Shown: positions 44,892-53,248 of the stretch, piece by piece
Layout of the letters: every line of letters begins with the position of its first letter
Numbering within the stretch: position 1 is the stretch's first letter
Assembly (NCBI GenBank): GCA_016716885.1
Contig: JADJUV010000032.1
Location: 18,046-82,045 of the forward strand
Source: Candidatus Trichofilum aggregatum
Lineage (GTDB): Bacteria > Chloroflexota > Anaerolineae > Promineifilales > Promineifilaceae
Reading direction: 5' to 3'
Length of the DNA stretch: 64,000 bases
Made by a program: the position numbers and the translations under genes
Notes under the pieces: model-generated
What the model saw: only the letters and a program-made list of their open reading frames with translations
The model's database searches: none
Told to the model about the DNA's origin: nothing

Positions 44892-45195
44892 TCATCACCA
44901 ACCGTTTTTATGGGGCGCGGCCGCGTTAGCCAGTCAAACCGGCTAAAGCCGTTACTACGAACCAAGACCGGTGCAGTAGTACCTTACGAGTTAAATTCTT
45001 GTACAGTTGGCAAGAAGTTTAACCGCAGATTGGGGGGATTAACGCAGATTCTTTAATCAGCGAAAATCTGCGTTAATCTGCGGATAAATTTTCTGGTTTA
45101 TCCAGGTTAGGGGTTACGACTATCGTTGATTGGCATGATCAATCTCACTAACAGCGTTGCCTGGCAATGGGTATCCTGTAGGTTGGGATTATTCT
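44892..45195. other. Intergenic region with repeat remnants
   Basis: One octamer (44919), a half copy of the GTAGTGACCGC repeat (about 44934-44962, GGCTAAAGCCGTTACTACGA), and an inverted repeat at 45017-45088 built from CGCAGATT...AATCTGCG words, related to 32641-32690. Confidence 0.5.
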
Positions 45196-46908
45196 ATGGA
45201 TACTCTGGCTCTCTTCTTTGAACGTAATATCGTTGTTATCTACTTCTTCTACGGTCTAGCCTTTTTCAGCATGGGGTTGGCTGTCTGGCTGGAATCCGGG
45301 CGCACGGCTGAATTCCGCATGGCACGGGCGATGGGGCCATTGGCTGGTTTTGGCATTGTGCATGGTTTGCACGAATGGTTTGAGATGTTTCAACGGTTGG
45401 GCCGGGCCAATGCCACCAATGTGCCTGAGTGGTTATTGTTGGATGAGTTGCGGGTTATCCATCTGGCCCTCTCCTTTATCCTGCTCATCATTTTTGGGAT
45501 GCGGCTCATTTACTATAGCCGGGTCGAAGATGTCAGCCACAAGCACAAGGGTAACCAATATCTCGTCACGTTGGCCGCCTCGGTCCTCATTATGGTTTGG
45601 GTGTTGAGTGTGGGTCTTACCTGGTGGATTTATCACCCTACCCCCGAGGCTTTCCTTAATGCGGTTGATGCTCTGACTCGGTATATTCTGGGGATTCCGG
45701 GGGCTTTGTTGGCGGCCTGGGCAATTGTCTTGGAGCAGAATACGTTTAGCCTGCGGGGGATGTCGGTGACGGGGCGGGATTTGTTGCGGGCGGCGTTGGC
45801 TCTCTTCTTTTATGGGGTTGTGGGGCAGGCTTTTCCCAAGGAGAGTTTCCTTTTTCCCTCAAATACGATTAACGGCGATTTTTTTGCCACGACGTTTGGC
45901 ATTCCGATTCAGTTATTTCGGGCGTTGACGGCGGGTTTGATGGCGATTTTTGTTATTCGGGCGCTGCGGGCTTTTGAATTGGAGAGTCAGCAACGGCTCC
46001 AGACGGCCAATGAGGCCAGGTTGACGGCCCAGCAGGAAGCGTTGCAGATTCAGGCTCAGGCGCGTTGGGATACGGAGCAGTTAAATCAGCAGTTGCAGAC
46101 GGCTATGGGGGATTTGTCGCGGCTGTATCAGGAATTGCAGGCGCGGGAGTTGCTGCGCCGGGATTTGTTGCACCAGGTGGTGACGGCGCAGGAGCAGGAG
46201 CGGCAGCGGATTGCGCGGGAGTTGCATGATACGACGGGTCAGGCGCTTACGGCGTTGGGGTTGGGGTTCGCGGCCGCGGCCGAAACCATCCACGCCAATC
46301 CCCCTTTAGCCAGTCGCCAACTTGGTGAACTCAAAAAGCTCAGTATGCAGACCCTCGATGATTTGCGTGACCTCATTGGCAACCTGCGGCCCTCTGTGCT
46401 GGATAACCTGGGGCTGGTGCCCGCTTTGCAAGGACAGGTGCGCGAATTCGCCCACCGCACGGGCATCCACGTCGAATTCAACCTGAACGGCCACCGGCGT
46501 CGGTTACAACCAGAAATAGAGACGATTGTTTTCCGGCTGGTCCAGGAAGCCCTGACCAATGTGGCCCGCCACGCGGCCGCGAACCATGTCACCATCCAGC
46601 TTGACTTCCAAACCCATCACCTTCACCTCACCATTCAAGATGACGGTCGCGGCTTCGACCCCAACCAGGCCCTAAGCCCCCAATCCGGGCGACGACCCTG
46701 GGGCATCTTGGGTATGCAAGAGCGCGTTTCCCTGGTCAACGGCCAGTGGGATATTCAGTCAGCCCCAGGCCAGGGAACAACCATCGAAGTTACCATCCCC
46801 CTGGAGCCAGAACTTATCCCCACCTTACTCCCGCTCCAGGTCATACCCCCACCAACCGATTCGCCCAACCTTGCCGCTAACCCACAAGGGGAAGAATATG
46901 TCAGCTAA
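45196..46908 (+). CDS. NarL-family sensor histidine kinase with multi-span membrane domain
   Basis: 570 residues from the ATG at 45196; an in-frame TTG at 45157 is an alternative. The first 270 residues form about seven membrane helices. A coiled-coil stretch (270-330, LQTANEARLTAQQEALQIQAQARWDTEQLNQQLQ-type) links to a HisKA_3 domain (ERQRIARELHDTTGQALTALGLGF; phosphorylated His in LHD) and an HATPase (RLVQEALTNVARHA, IQDDGRGFDPNQA, GILGMQERVSLVNG). The membrane part may sense a hydrophobic or membrane signal. Its last codons overlap the start of the regulator gene. Confidence 0.88.
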   Translation: MDTLALFFERNIVVIYFFYGLAFFSMGLAVWLESGRTAEFRMARAMGPLAGFGIVHGLHEWFEMFQRLGRANATNVPEWLLLDELRVIHLALSFILLIIFGMRLIYYSRVEDVSHKHKGNQYLVTLAASVLIMVWVLSVGLTWWIYHPTPEAFLNAVDALTRYILGIPGALLAAWAIVLEQNTFSLRGMSVTGRDLLRAALALFFYGVVGQAFPKESFLFPSNTINGDFFATTFGIPIQLFRALTAGLMAIFVIRALRAFELESQQRLQTANEARLTAQQEALQIQAQARWDTEQLNQQLQTAMGDLSRLYQELQARELLRRDLLHQVVTAQEQERQRIARELHDTTGQALTALGLGFAAAAETIHANPPLASRQLGELKKLSMQTLDDLRDLIGNLRPSVLDNLGLVPALQGQVREFAHRTGIHVEFNLNGHRRRLQPEIETIVFRLVQEALTNVARHAAANHVTIQLDFQTHHLHLTIQDDGRGFDPNQALSPQSGRRPWGILGMQERVSLVNGQWDIQSAPGQGTTIEVTIPLEPELIPTLLPLQVIPPPTDSPNLAANPQGEEYVS

Positions 46909-47562
46909 TCCCATTAAACTATTACTCGTTGATGATCATGCCGTGGTTCGGTTAGGGCTACGGATGCTTCTGGAAGCTCAGAACGACCTGCTCATTATTG
47001 GCGAGGCCGAAACAGGGCAAAAGGCCATCGAAAAGGTCAAGACCTTGCACCCGGATGTGGTGCTTATGGATGTGCAGATGCCCGATATGAACGGCATCGA
47101 AGCCACCCAGCACATCAAAAGCCTCTATCCCCAAACCCACATTCTGGCCCTGACCATGTATGAGGACGACGAATATTTCTTCGCCATGCTCAAAGCCGGA
47201 GCCTCTGGTTATGTGCCCAAACGGGCCGCCCCTGATGAATTGGTAGCGGCTATTCGTACCGTTAGCCGGGGGAAGTCTTCCTGTATCCCACGTTAGCCAG
47301 CCGCCTGGTGCAGAACTATCTTGGTGAGGTTCAGGCTGGCACTCAGCCGGAGATCAGCGTGGCCCTGACGCCGCGTGAGCAGGAAGTGCTGGTGCTGATT
47401 GCCGAAGGGCTTTCTAATACAGAAATTGCGGAACGATTAGTCATTAGTGGCAAGACGGTGGACCGTCACCGGGAAAACATTATGAGTAAACTCAACCTGC
47501 ACAACCGGGTTGATCTGGTTAAATACGCTCTCAGAATGGGGCTAATTGATCTGGATGAATAA
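46898..47562 (+). CDS. NarL/FixJ response regulator, frameshifted at a G run
   Basis: Start ATG at 46898 behind AAGGGG, overlapping the kinase stop by 11 bp. Receiver domain with Asp58 (VVLMDVQMPDMNG) is in one frame. After SRG the frame ends; with one extra G in the G5 run near 47269-47273 it would continue EVFLYPTLASRLVQNYLGEV into the C-terminal HTH (LTPREQEVLVLIAEGLSNTEIAERLVISGKTVDRH), which is in the second frame. Thus a single-base loss in a G run separates receiver and DNA-binding domains; the product as read would be about 132 residues. Confidence 0.85.
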
Positions 47563-47709
47563 GTCCCTCCGCCACAGAATGGGGCAGTGTTTCTTCGTTC
47601 CACGCTGCGTGGAATGCCCCGGTCGAGTGGACGCAGAGCGTCCCAGATGATATTCCCACGCAGGCGTAGGATAGTTCTGACACCTGAATAGATACGTCTA
47701 ACAAACGCA

Positions 47710-47745
47710 AAAAGAGCCAGATTCTTCTCTGAGTCTGGCTCTTTT
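47710..47745 (+). terminator. Terminator of the NarL-type operon
   Basis: AAAAGAGCCAGA / TCTGGCTCTTTT stem with loop, in the gap before the convergent two-CW gene. Confidence 0.85.
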
Positions 47746-47781
47746 GATTGATTCAAGTGTCGGAGTACGCCGTCAACAATG

Positions 47782-48129
47782 TCAAGTTAATTGAAGTGGG
47801 GGATGATGGGAAGTCTGGCCCACAAAGCGGGTATATAAGGCGCAGGTCAGGCAGGGTTCGGGCAAACTGCCCGTTAGTTGGGTTTTCATTTGCCAGCAGG
47901 GAATTTCGCGCTGTTCATAGGATGAGCAAGCTGTGCGTTGTGCGGGCGGGCATTTTTTGACTTCCCAACAAGTTGCCGCGGCCGCGACCGGCATCCTTTT
48001 TTCTTCCGCTTGCCAGCGGGATACAAGCTTGTTCATTAAGCGACCCATCAGCAAAGTAAAAGCCAGAGGTAGCATACAGCGTAGGGCAAAAAAGAATATC
48101 ATCAGGGCTGTTGCTTGGAACTCGTTCAT
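47782..48129 (-). CDS. Membrane-anchored two-CW-domain protein
   Basis: 115 residues from the ATG at 48129, with GGGGG upstream; a second ATG two codons earlier is possible. One membrane helix (residues 8-30, ALMIFFFALRCMLPLAFTLLM) is followed by a Cys-rich tail: CWEVKKCPPAQRTAC, then PCWQMK, then EPCLTCALY. This spacing, with two Cys-Trp pairs and paired Cys, fits the two-CW fold, probably a metal-binding or redox module. It ends the operon of the NrfD-type membrane complex. No haem motif is present in it. Three Ala come from an octamer. Confidence 0.75.
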   Translation of the reverse strand: MNEFQATALMIFFFALRCMLPLAFTLLMGRLMNKLVSRWQAEEKRMPVAAAATCWEVKKCPPAQRTACSSYEQREIPCWQMKTQLTGSLPEPCLTCALYTRFVGQTSHHPPLQLT

Positions 48130-48186
48130 TTTCAAACCCCCAACAAACGGACAATAAAATGGTTAAAGTAGAATCTCTCTCTCTTC

Positions 48187-48238
48187 GTTCGTAGTGACCG
48201 CTTTAGCGGGCTAGCCGACTAAAGTCGTCACTACGAAC
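48187..48238 (+). repeat. GTAGTGACCGC inverted repeat, short copy
   Basis: GTTCGTAGTGACCGCTTTAG...GTCGTCACTACGAAC with a shortened centre. It separates the two-CW gene from nrfD. Confidence 0.7.
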
Positions 48239-48247
48239 GGAAGATGG

Positions 48248-49507
48248 TTAATCAATCAGGCGGTTGCGGCCGCGGGCTGTTTCACAACCACCGGCTCCGG
48301 TTCTGGCTTTCATCTCATGGTTCACCAGATTCAGATACCGCACTGCTAACGTAAAGGCCAGCACCCCATAAGCAACCACCCCCAGCCCCACCAGCCATTC
48401 TGCCAGCGACGGCGTATAACTTGTGTACAGGGGCACTGCCAATTGTGGTTGATAGGCGAAAGTCACCAGTTGCCCCACCATATTGGTATCCCAACGGTAC
48501 GCTACCAGCCCCACCACAATGAGAGTGAGGGCCAACATTGTTAACCGGTCCTGGCGACGCAGGCGATTGTTCAACAAAATAATGATGGGCACAATCATCC
48601 CCAGGCCAAACTCCAGCACCCAGAAATTAAACGCCAACGAACCTTGTGTCAGTAAAACCAGCCCTTCATCCCGACCAGGAGCCGAGGTGTTGCTGACCAC
48701 CAACAAATCCCATACCCGCAAAGCAAAGTAAATTAGCAGTCCCCAACCGATGACACGGGTCACGGGGTCCAAAATCTCCCGCCGCACTTTGGCCTGAGGG
48801 GTCACATAAGCGGCAATCTTGGAAGCCAGAACGGTGAGGGCTGGCCCCGCCACAATGGCCGAAATGTAAAACAGAAAGGCCAGACTGGGGCGATACCAAA
48901 TGGGGCGGGCGCGGAGAACGCCATAGGTTGAACCCAGCGATGATTGATGCAGAGTGGACAGACACAACCCCACAACGGCCAGGTAAGGAGCCAGTTTGTG
49001 AACATGCTCTAACCGGTGCGCCAGGTTCGGCCAACGGCTGCGGAACCAATCTGCCTGCCCTAAAATGGGCGCCACTTCTAGCATCAGCACATTGAAATAA
49101 ACCGTCACACACATTGTCACTTCCCACAGCGGCGAGTGAATGTTCCAGTAGAACCAGCCGTGCCAGAAACGATCCGGGCGACCAATATCAATGAATAAGG
49201 TCATGAGGGCCATGCTGTAACCGACCATGCCCACAAAGACGGCGGTGCGGGCCAGGGGTTCGTATTTCTTGAGTTTGAACAGGTAGACCGCCGCCGAAAG
49301 GACAAACGCACCCGCACTCAAAGCAATTGAAGAGAGGTCAATGCCAATCCACAACCCCCAGGGAACCAGATTGGTGAGGTTGGTGACACCCAGTCCTTTG
49401 ACGAGGACGATGAGCGCGGCCGCGAGCGCGGCCGCGAGCACAACCGACAAAAACAGTATCCATAACCCAAATGGGGTCAAGGGAAACAATCGTTGCTTCA
49501 GGGTCAT
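48248..49507 (-). CDS. NrfD/HybB-type quinone-reactive membrane subunit
   Basis: 419 residues with about ten membrane helices. NrfD-family text: LVPWGLWIGIDLSSIALSAGAFVLSA, DIGRPDRFWHGWFYWNIHSPLWEVTMCVTVYF, APILGQADWF, LHQSSLGSTYGVLRARPIWYRPSLAFLFYISAIVAGPAL. Such subunits (HybB, PsrC, ActC/F) exchange electrons with menaquinol at a site in the membrane and pass them to an Fe-S partner. Its ATG overlaps the Fe-S gene stop by four bases (ATGA). A direct pair of octamers at 49415 and 49427 lies near its start and encodes ALAAAL-type residues. Confidence 0.9.
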   Translation of the reverse strand: MTLKQRLFPLTPFGLWILFLSVVLAAALAAALIVLVKGLGVTNLTNLVPWGLWIGIDLSSIALSAGAFVLSAAVYLFKLKKYEPLARTAVFVGMVGYSMALMTLFIDIGRPDRFWHGWFYWNIHSPLWEVTMCVTVYFNVLMLEVAPILGQADWFRSRWPNLAHRLEHVHKLAPYLAVVGLCLSTLHQSSLGSTYGVLRARPIWYRPSLAFLFYISAIVAGPALTVLASKIAAYVTPQAKVRREILDPVTRVIGWGLLIYFALRVWDLLVVSNTSAPGRDEGLVLLTQGSLAFNFWVLEFGLGMIVPIIILLNNRLRRQDRLTMLALTLIVVGLVAYRWDTNMVGQLVTFAYQPQLAVPLYTSYTPSLAEWLVGLGVVAYGVLAFTLAVRYLNLVNHEMKARTGAGGCETARGRNRLID

Positions 49508-50295
49508 GATGTCACCTCTTCCGGCAATGTCTGCCCTTCTACCGGCAGATAATAAACGCGGGGTTCGTTACCTTGCGCTTCCCGCAGACGGAACGAATTG
49601 GTTTGAGCCAGCGCCTTACTCACCAGTGAATCCGGGTCATTGAGGTCGCCGAACAGGCGGGCACCGGTGGGGCAAGCCACGACACAGGCCGGGGTAGCCA
49701 CTTCATCCACCCCCGGTGTTAAACCAGCGGCCAGACCCCGGTCAATACGTTGGGCACAGAAGGTGCATTTTTCGACGACGCCACGCGGCCGCCGGGGGAT
49801 ATCTGGCTCACCCCATTCCGGCACAGCCGGGTTATCACCGGTAAACGCTGTCCAGTTAAACGACCGTGCCCCATACGGACAGGCCATCTCACAATAACGA
49901 CAGCCAATACATTTATCGTAATCCATCATGACGATGCCATCGGCTCGTTGAAACGTCGCGCTGACCGGGCAAATGTGGGTGCAGGGCGCATCGGCACAAT
50001 GCATACATTGCACCGGCAGAAAAGTCTCCTTACCCTTAATCTCACCCAGGTCGAGCACACGATTCCAGGCCATGTCGGGAGCCACGTCGTTGCTGGCCTG
50101 GCAGGCCGATACACATTGTTCACAGCCCACACATTTATTCAGGTCAATTACCATCGCCCATTTGTGCGGGCTGGTGTCAGCGCCATTCACGGGGCTGTTC
50201 TTGCGTTTAAAAACCTTCGTTTTAACAGCGGTGGAAACCAGCCCGGCCAGACCAAGCTTCAAAAAATCACGACGTTTCAATGTAATAGGGGTCAT
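49504..50295 (-). CDS. Four-cluster ferredoxin subunit (HybA/NrfC/PsrB type) with twin-Arg signal
   Basis: 263 residues. The N-terminus LKRRDFLKLGLAGLVSTAV is a Tat signal. Four Fe-S motifs: CVGCEQCVSACQ, CMHCADAPCTHICP, CIGCRYCEMACPYGAR, then CTFCAQRID with CVVACPTGAR. This is the electron conduit between a NrfD subunit and a periplasmic redox partner. The partner by position is the octahaem cytochrome encoded upstream. The order cytochrome, Fe-S, NrfD, two-CW on one strand implies a single complex. Confidence 0.93.
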   Translation of the reverse strand: MTPITLKRRDFLKLGLAGLVSTAVKTKVFKRKNSPVNGADTSPHKWAMVIDLNKCVGCEQCVSACQASNDVAPDMAWNRVLDLGEIKGKETFLPVQCMHCADAPCTHICPVSATFQRADGIVMMDYDKCIGCRYCEMACPYGARSFNWTAFTGDNPAVPEWGEPDIPRRPRGVVEKCTFCAQRIDRGLAAGLTPGVDEVATPACVVACPTGARLFGDLNDPDSLVSKALAQTNSFRLREAQGNEPRVYYLPVEGQTLPEEVTS

Positions 50296-50325
50296 GATGT
50301 ACCTCGCATTTTAGTTCTTTCGTAC

Positions 50326-50410
50326 CCTCATCCCCGGCCCTTCTCCCACACAGGGAGAAGGTAGTTTGTGCCCTCTCCCCCAGGGAGAGGGTTGGGGTGA
50401 GGGATGGGGT
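50326..50410 (+). repeat. REP-like CCCTCTCC...GGAGAGGG element, copy 1
   Basis: CCCTTCTCCCACACAGGGAGAAGG and CCCTCTCCCCCAGGGAGAGG hairpins next to each other with GTTGGGGTGAGGGATGGGG. A related copy lies at 55088-55170. Confidence 0.65.
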
Positions 50411-50413
50411 TGG

Positions 50414-51349
50414 TTATTTCACACCTAACAAAATGACGCGCAGGCCTCGTTCAAACCAGGGCGAACCCACTGCCCCAAAAGCCATGCCAATGAGACCGGC
50501 CAGAAGAGCAAAGTTCACATAATTGGCTGGTTTAGGTTCGCTTTGTACCGACAGCGCGTGGGTCGTGGCTTCGCCGGGTGATGAATTGGGCGGAGTGCCC
50601 GCTTCGGCGAAGGTGCTCATATCTTCGGGATTGTGCATGGAGTCGCTGTGACATTCGTTGCAGGTATGTAAATCAACGGCAAAGGTATGTTCGCGTTGGC
50701 TATGTCCTTCACCCATCACTTCACTGTCATTCACGCGCAGGTGGCAATCGGTGCAGAGAAGCCCTTCGGCGGCGTGGGCGGTGTAGGTGTAAAAATGCCC
50801 TTCGCTGGTGTGGCAGGTCTGGCAAAGAGCCTGGACATTTTCGCCCCGGATATCGGTTGAGTGGGGGTTGTGACAGTTGTTACAGGTCATCTCGGCTTCG
50901 CCGTGTTCGCTTTCCTGCCATTGGGCATAGGTGTCCACATGGCAATTGCCACAGGAAGCGGCGGTGTAATCCGTCACCATGACTTGTTCGGGGTGGTTGG
51001 GGCCGTTGGTAACGAGGGTGTGACAGTTGTCGCAAGTGACACCGGCATGTTCATAGGTGCCCGCGGCCGCGTCAAAACCCGTGGTATGACAGCTTAAACA
51101 TTCGGCTGGTTTTTCCTGGGCCGCCCACGCTCGGACAAACTCTTCTTCGTCCGTAGCCTGACCGTGGGAGCTGACATCCCATTGTTGTTGAATTGCTTCA
51201 TGGCAATCAACACATTCGCGTTCATCGCCTGGTTCATGTTGGGCGACTGGGTCATTGCCCTGGGCATAACCGATGACTGCGGTGACGAGGCTGAAAACCA
51301 GCGCCAGAGCCATACCAGTTACAAGTCGGGTTAAGATATGGGGTTTCAT
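50414..51349 (-). CDS. Octahaem c-type cytochrome with C-terminal membrane anchor
   Basis: 311 residues. Signal segment (MKPHILTRLVTGMALALVFSLVTAVIGYAQG). Eight CXXCH motifs: CVDCH, CLSCH, CDNCH, CGNCH, CNNCH, CQTCH, CTDCH, CNECH. The C-terminal 40 residues hold a helix (YVNFALLAGLIGMAFGAVGS). It should be outside the membrane, exchanging electrons with the Fe-S/NrfD subunits. The haem count and spacing are not those of NrfA or HAO; no catalytic Lys (CXXCK) is seen. It is first in the operon and has one octamer. Confidence 0.92.
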   Translation of the reverse strand: MKPHILTRLVTGMALALVFSLVTAVIGYAQGNDPVAQHEPGDERECVDCHEAIQQQWDVSSHGQATDEEEFVRAWAAQEKPAECLSCHTTGFDAAAGTYEHAGVTCDNCHTLVTNGPNHPEQVMVTDYTAASCGNCHVDTYAQWQESEHGEAEMTCNNCHNPHSTDIRGENVQALCQTCHTSEGHFYTYTAHAAEGLLCTDCHLRVNDSEVMGEGHSQREHTFAVDLHTCNECHSDSMHNPEDMSTFAEAGTPPNSSPGEATTHALSVQSEPKPANYVNFALLAGLIGMAFGAVGSPWFERGLRVILLGVK

Positions 51350-51685
51350 GAATCACTCTCCTAAAGTGCCAATATGGAGGGAGCGTATTGCCAATGCTGA
51401 TAAAAAGGCCGCTTATGGCCGTCAGGAGTAGTGTAGGCTTTTAGGGGTAGCGGGTAAATTGGGCGAAGCCCCAATTAAGGCATGGGAGAAACACCCATAT
51501 CCGATGTGGGGCAAACGGGTGAGGCCGTGGGGAAATGGGTCCCATCGGCGCATAATGCTCAGAGGTATAGGGTGAATTCCCCAGGGTGGAAATGCGTGAT
51601 CCACCCGATGACAGGGGCGTGCCCCTTCTGTTACTGTTAACACAACGAAAAAAGTTTTCCCCACCGGTTGGGGATGGAGGACATA
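51350..51685. other. Divergent upstream region of the cytochrome operon
   Basis: 336 bp with no gene. It contains the GGAGG ribosome site of the small gene at 51686 and, on the other strand, that of the cytochrome gene (AGGAGAG before 51349). A GGGGCAAACGGG-type GC stretch is visible but no certain promoter. Confidence 0.4.
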
Positions 51686-51835
51686 ATGGACGGGTTCTTA
51701 GGCTTTCTCATCATCGCTTTGCTGTTTGTGGCCCGGTTTGGTTTACCGGTGTTGGTCATCGTATTGGCTGGCCGTTTGCTCAACCGACTTTATGCTTTTT
51801 GGGGAGTCAATGACCAAACATTAGTAAAAACGTAA
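51686..51835 (+). CDS. 49-residue single-span membrane protein
   Basis: ATG at 51686 with GGAGG six bases upstream, stop at 51833-51835. The protein is one hydrophobic helix plus a short tail: MDGFLGFLIIALLFVARFG, then LPVLVIVLAGRLLNRLYAFW and NDQTLVKT. It resembles the anchor of the two-CW protein (ALRCMLPLAFTLLMGRLMNKLVSRW) in layout: LP, then GRLxNxL, then Trp. It is divergent from the cytochrome operon and could be an accessory subunit. No Cys is present. Confidence 0.7.
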   Translation: MDGFLGFLIIALLFVARFGLPVLVIVLAGRLLNRLYAFWGVNDQTLVKT

Positions 51836-52467
51836 GCCCTGTTTCTCCTGGCTTCCCCTCCCTTTAAGCCGTTTACCGTAAAAGGCCCGGCACATTGGGG
51901 GGGCAAGCTGTGCATTTTTTCACCATTAGAATGTGCCATATCCATTTTCATAGGTAGTAAGAAGTACAGATGACGATTGTCAGCTTCTGGATGAAGTTGA
52001 ACAGCCATTGAAATTCTCTTGTACGACTCGCTCGGCGTTCACTGCGGGAAGCACTTAAGCAAGCTTTTTAACGTTACCGCATCGAACAAACGAGAAGCAA
52101 GAAGCGGAACGGATTAGGATTGCCCATGGCCTGGATGAGTTTATGTGGCACAATTTCGGGTGATGAACCTTTTGAGGCCCATCATGAGACGAGGAGAATC
52201 CGCTGGTGCAAATTCAAATCGCAGATAAAGGCGTCATGTGCTTTTATTGACGCGGATACAGCCATCAAGTTTCTTCATGCTTCACAGTGGCTGCAGTACC
52301 AGCACAGTCCTCAGAACTCGCTCGAACAGCTGAGAAGATGGGATGCCCCAAGAATGTGCCATCAATTTTTACCTATAAGACTCCCGAAGCGAAATACTTG
52401 AGTGGCAAGCAGAACAATCTTTGGGGTGAAGAAGGGAATCTGCTTTGCGTATGCTCTGGGGAACAGA
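51836..52467. other. Gene-poor interval with possible decayed coding remnants
   Basis: 632 bp. Short protein-like stretches occur in changing frames, for example ARRSLREALKQAF (about 52030), EAERIRIAHGLDEFMWHNFG (52095-52160) and VPAQSSELARTAEKMG (about 52290). No family is recognised. Composition is unlike its neighbours and it lacks octamers, so it may be a decayed insertion. Confidence 0.4.
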
Positions 52468-53210
52468 CTAGGCCAGGTGGGTGAGAACTTCCTCATCGGG
52501 GAGGAGTTTGAGGATGGGTTTGGTGGCGGTGGAGAGGGAGAGGGGGATGGATGTGGGGTCTATGGGGACGAGCCGGGTGGTGGTGAGGAGCCAGACGGGT
52601 TGACCGGGGGTGATGGGGGTGACGACACGGATTTGCGGCCGCGACAGCAACGCCTTCCCCTTCTGATTTGCCTGCTCAAACAGGGGAGTTGTTCGGCTCT
52701 CAGGCGTCGTGCCTGACCAGCGGCGGTAACGACGAGCAGTTCCGTCTCGGCGGTGACTGGTACAGCGGCCATCAGCCGTTTTTCCGACACCAGATTGATA
52801 GCCTGGGAGCCAACGATTTTGAGCGGGGTAACGCCAATCCGTAGCCCTTTACCTGCTTCGGTGATGAGGGCCAGTTGTTGTTGGGGGGTTGTGCCTAACA
52901 CAGCCATCGGTGTGCCGGGTAGGAGGCGATCAAAGGTGAGAGGAAGTGGCCCTTCGGCCAGCGGCCGCATGTTTTCCATGAAGTACGGTCGGCCAAAACC
53001 AGAGTTGGTCACCACCACAAACCGCTCCGCCGGGCGAATCTCCTGCCAACGATGCACCCCCGTCAAATATTCAAACTCCCCAAAACGATGCAGATCAAAC
53101 AAGGTCATGCCCAATTCTTGTAGGTCGAGCAACTGGCGCAGGGTGAGGCGCAAAAAGCGGTAACGGGTGGTGGAAATCAGGAGTGGTTCATCTGGGGTAG
53201 CGGTGATCAC
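52468..53210 (-). CDS. GyrA-C-terminal-like pinwheel protein, frameshifted
   Basis: From a GTG at 53210 the frame reads RVITATPDEPLLISTTRYRFLRLTLRQL, then FVVVTNSGFGRPYFMENMRPL, LALITEAGKGLRIGVTPLKIV, LLVVTAAGQARRLRAEQLP: repeated strands like GyrA pinwheel blades (LIVTxxGxxxR). A lost C near 52685 shifts the frame; the next one continues LFEQANQKGKALLSRPQIRVV, then TPGQPVWLLTTTRLVPID and ends LPDEEVLTHLA (52468). It starts 38 bp after the Hsp70 stop on the same strand; in the preceding frame the text SPLTPIPLTNLNLPPITDLRR continues from Hsp70, so the two may once have been one protein. No topoisomerase catalytic domain is here. Confidence 0.65.
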
Positions 53211-53248
53211 CCGGCGTAGGTCGGTGATGGGGGGCAGGTTCAGGTTGG

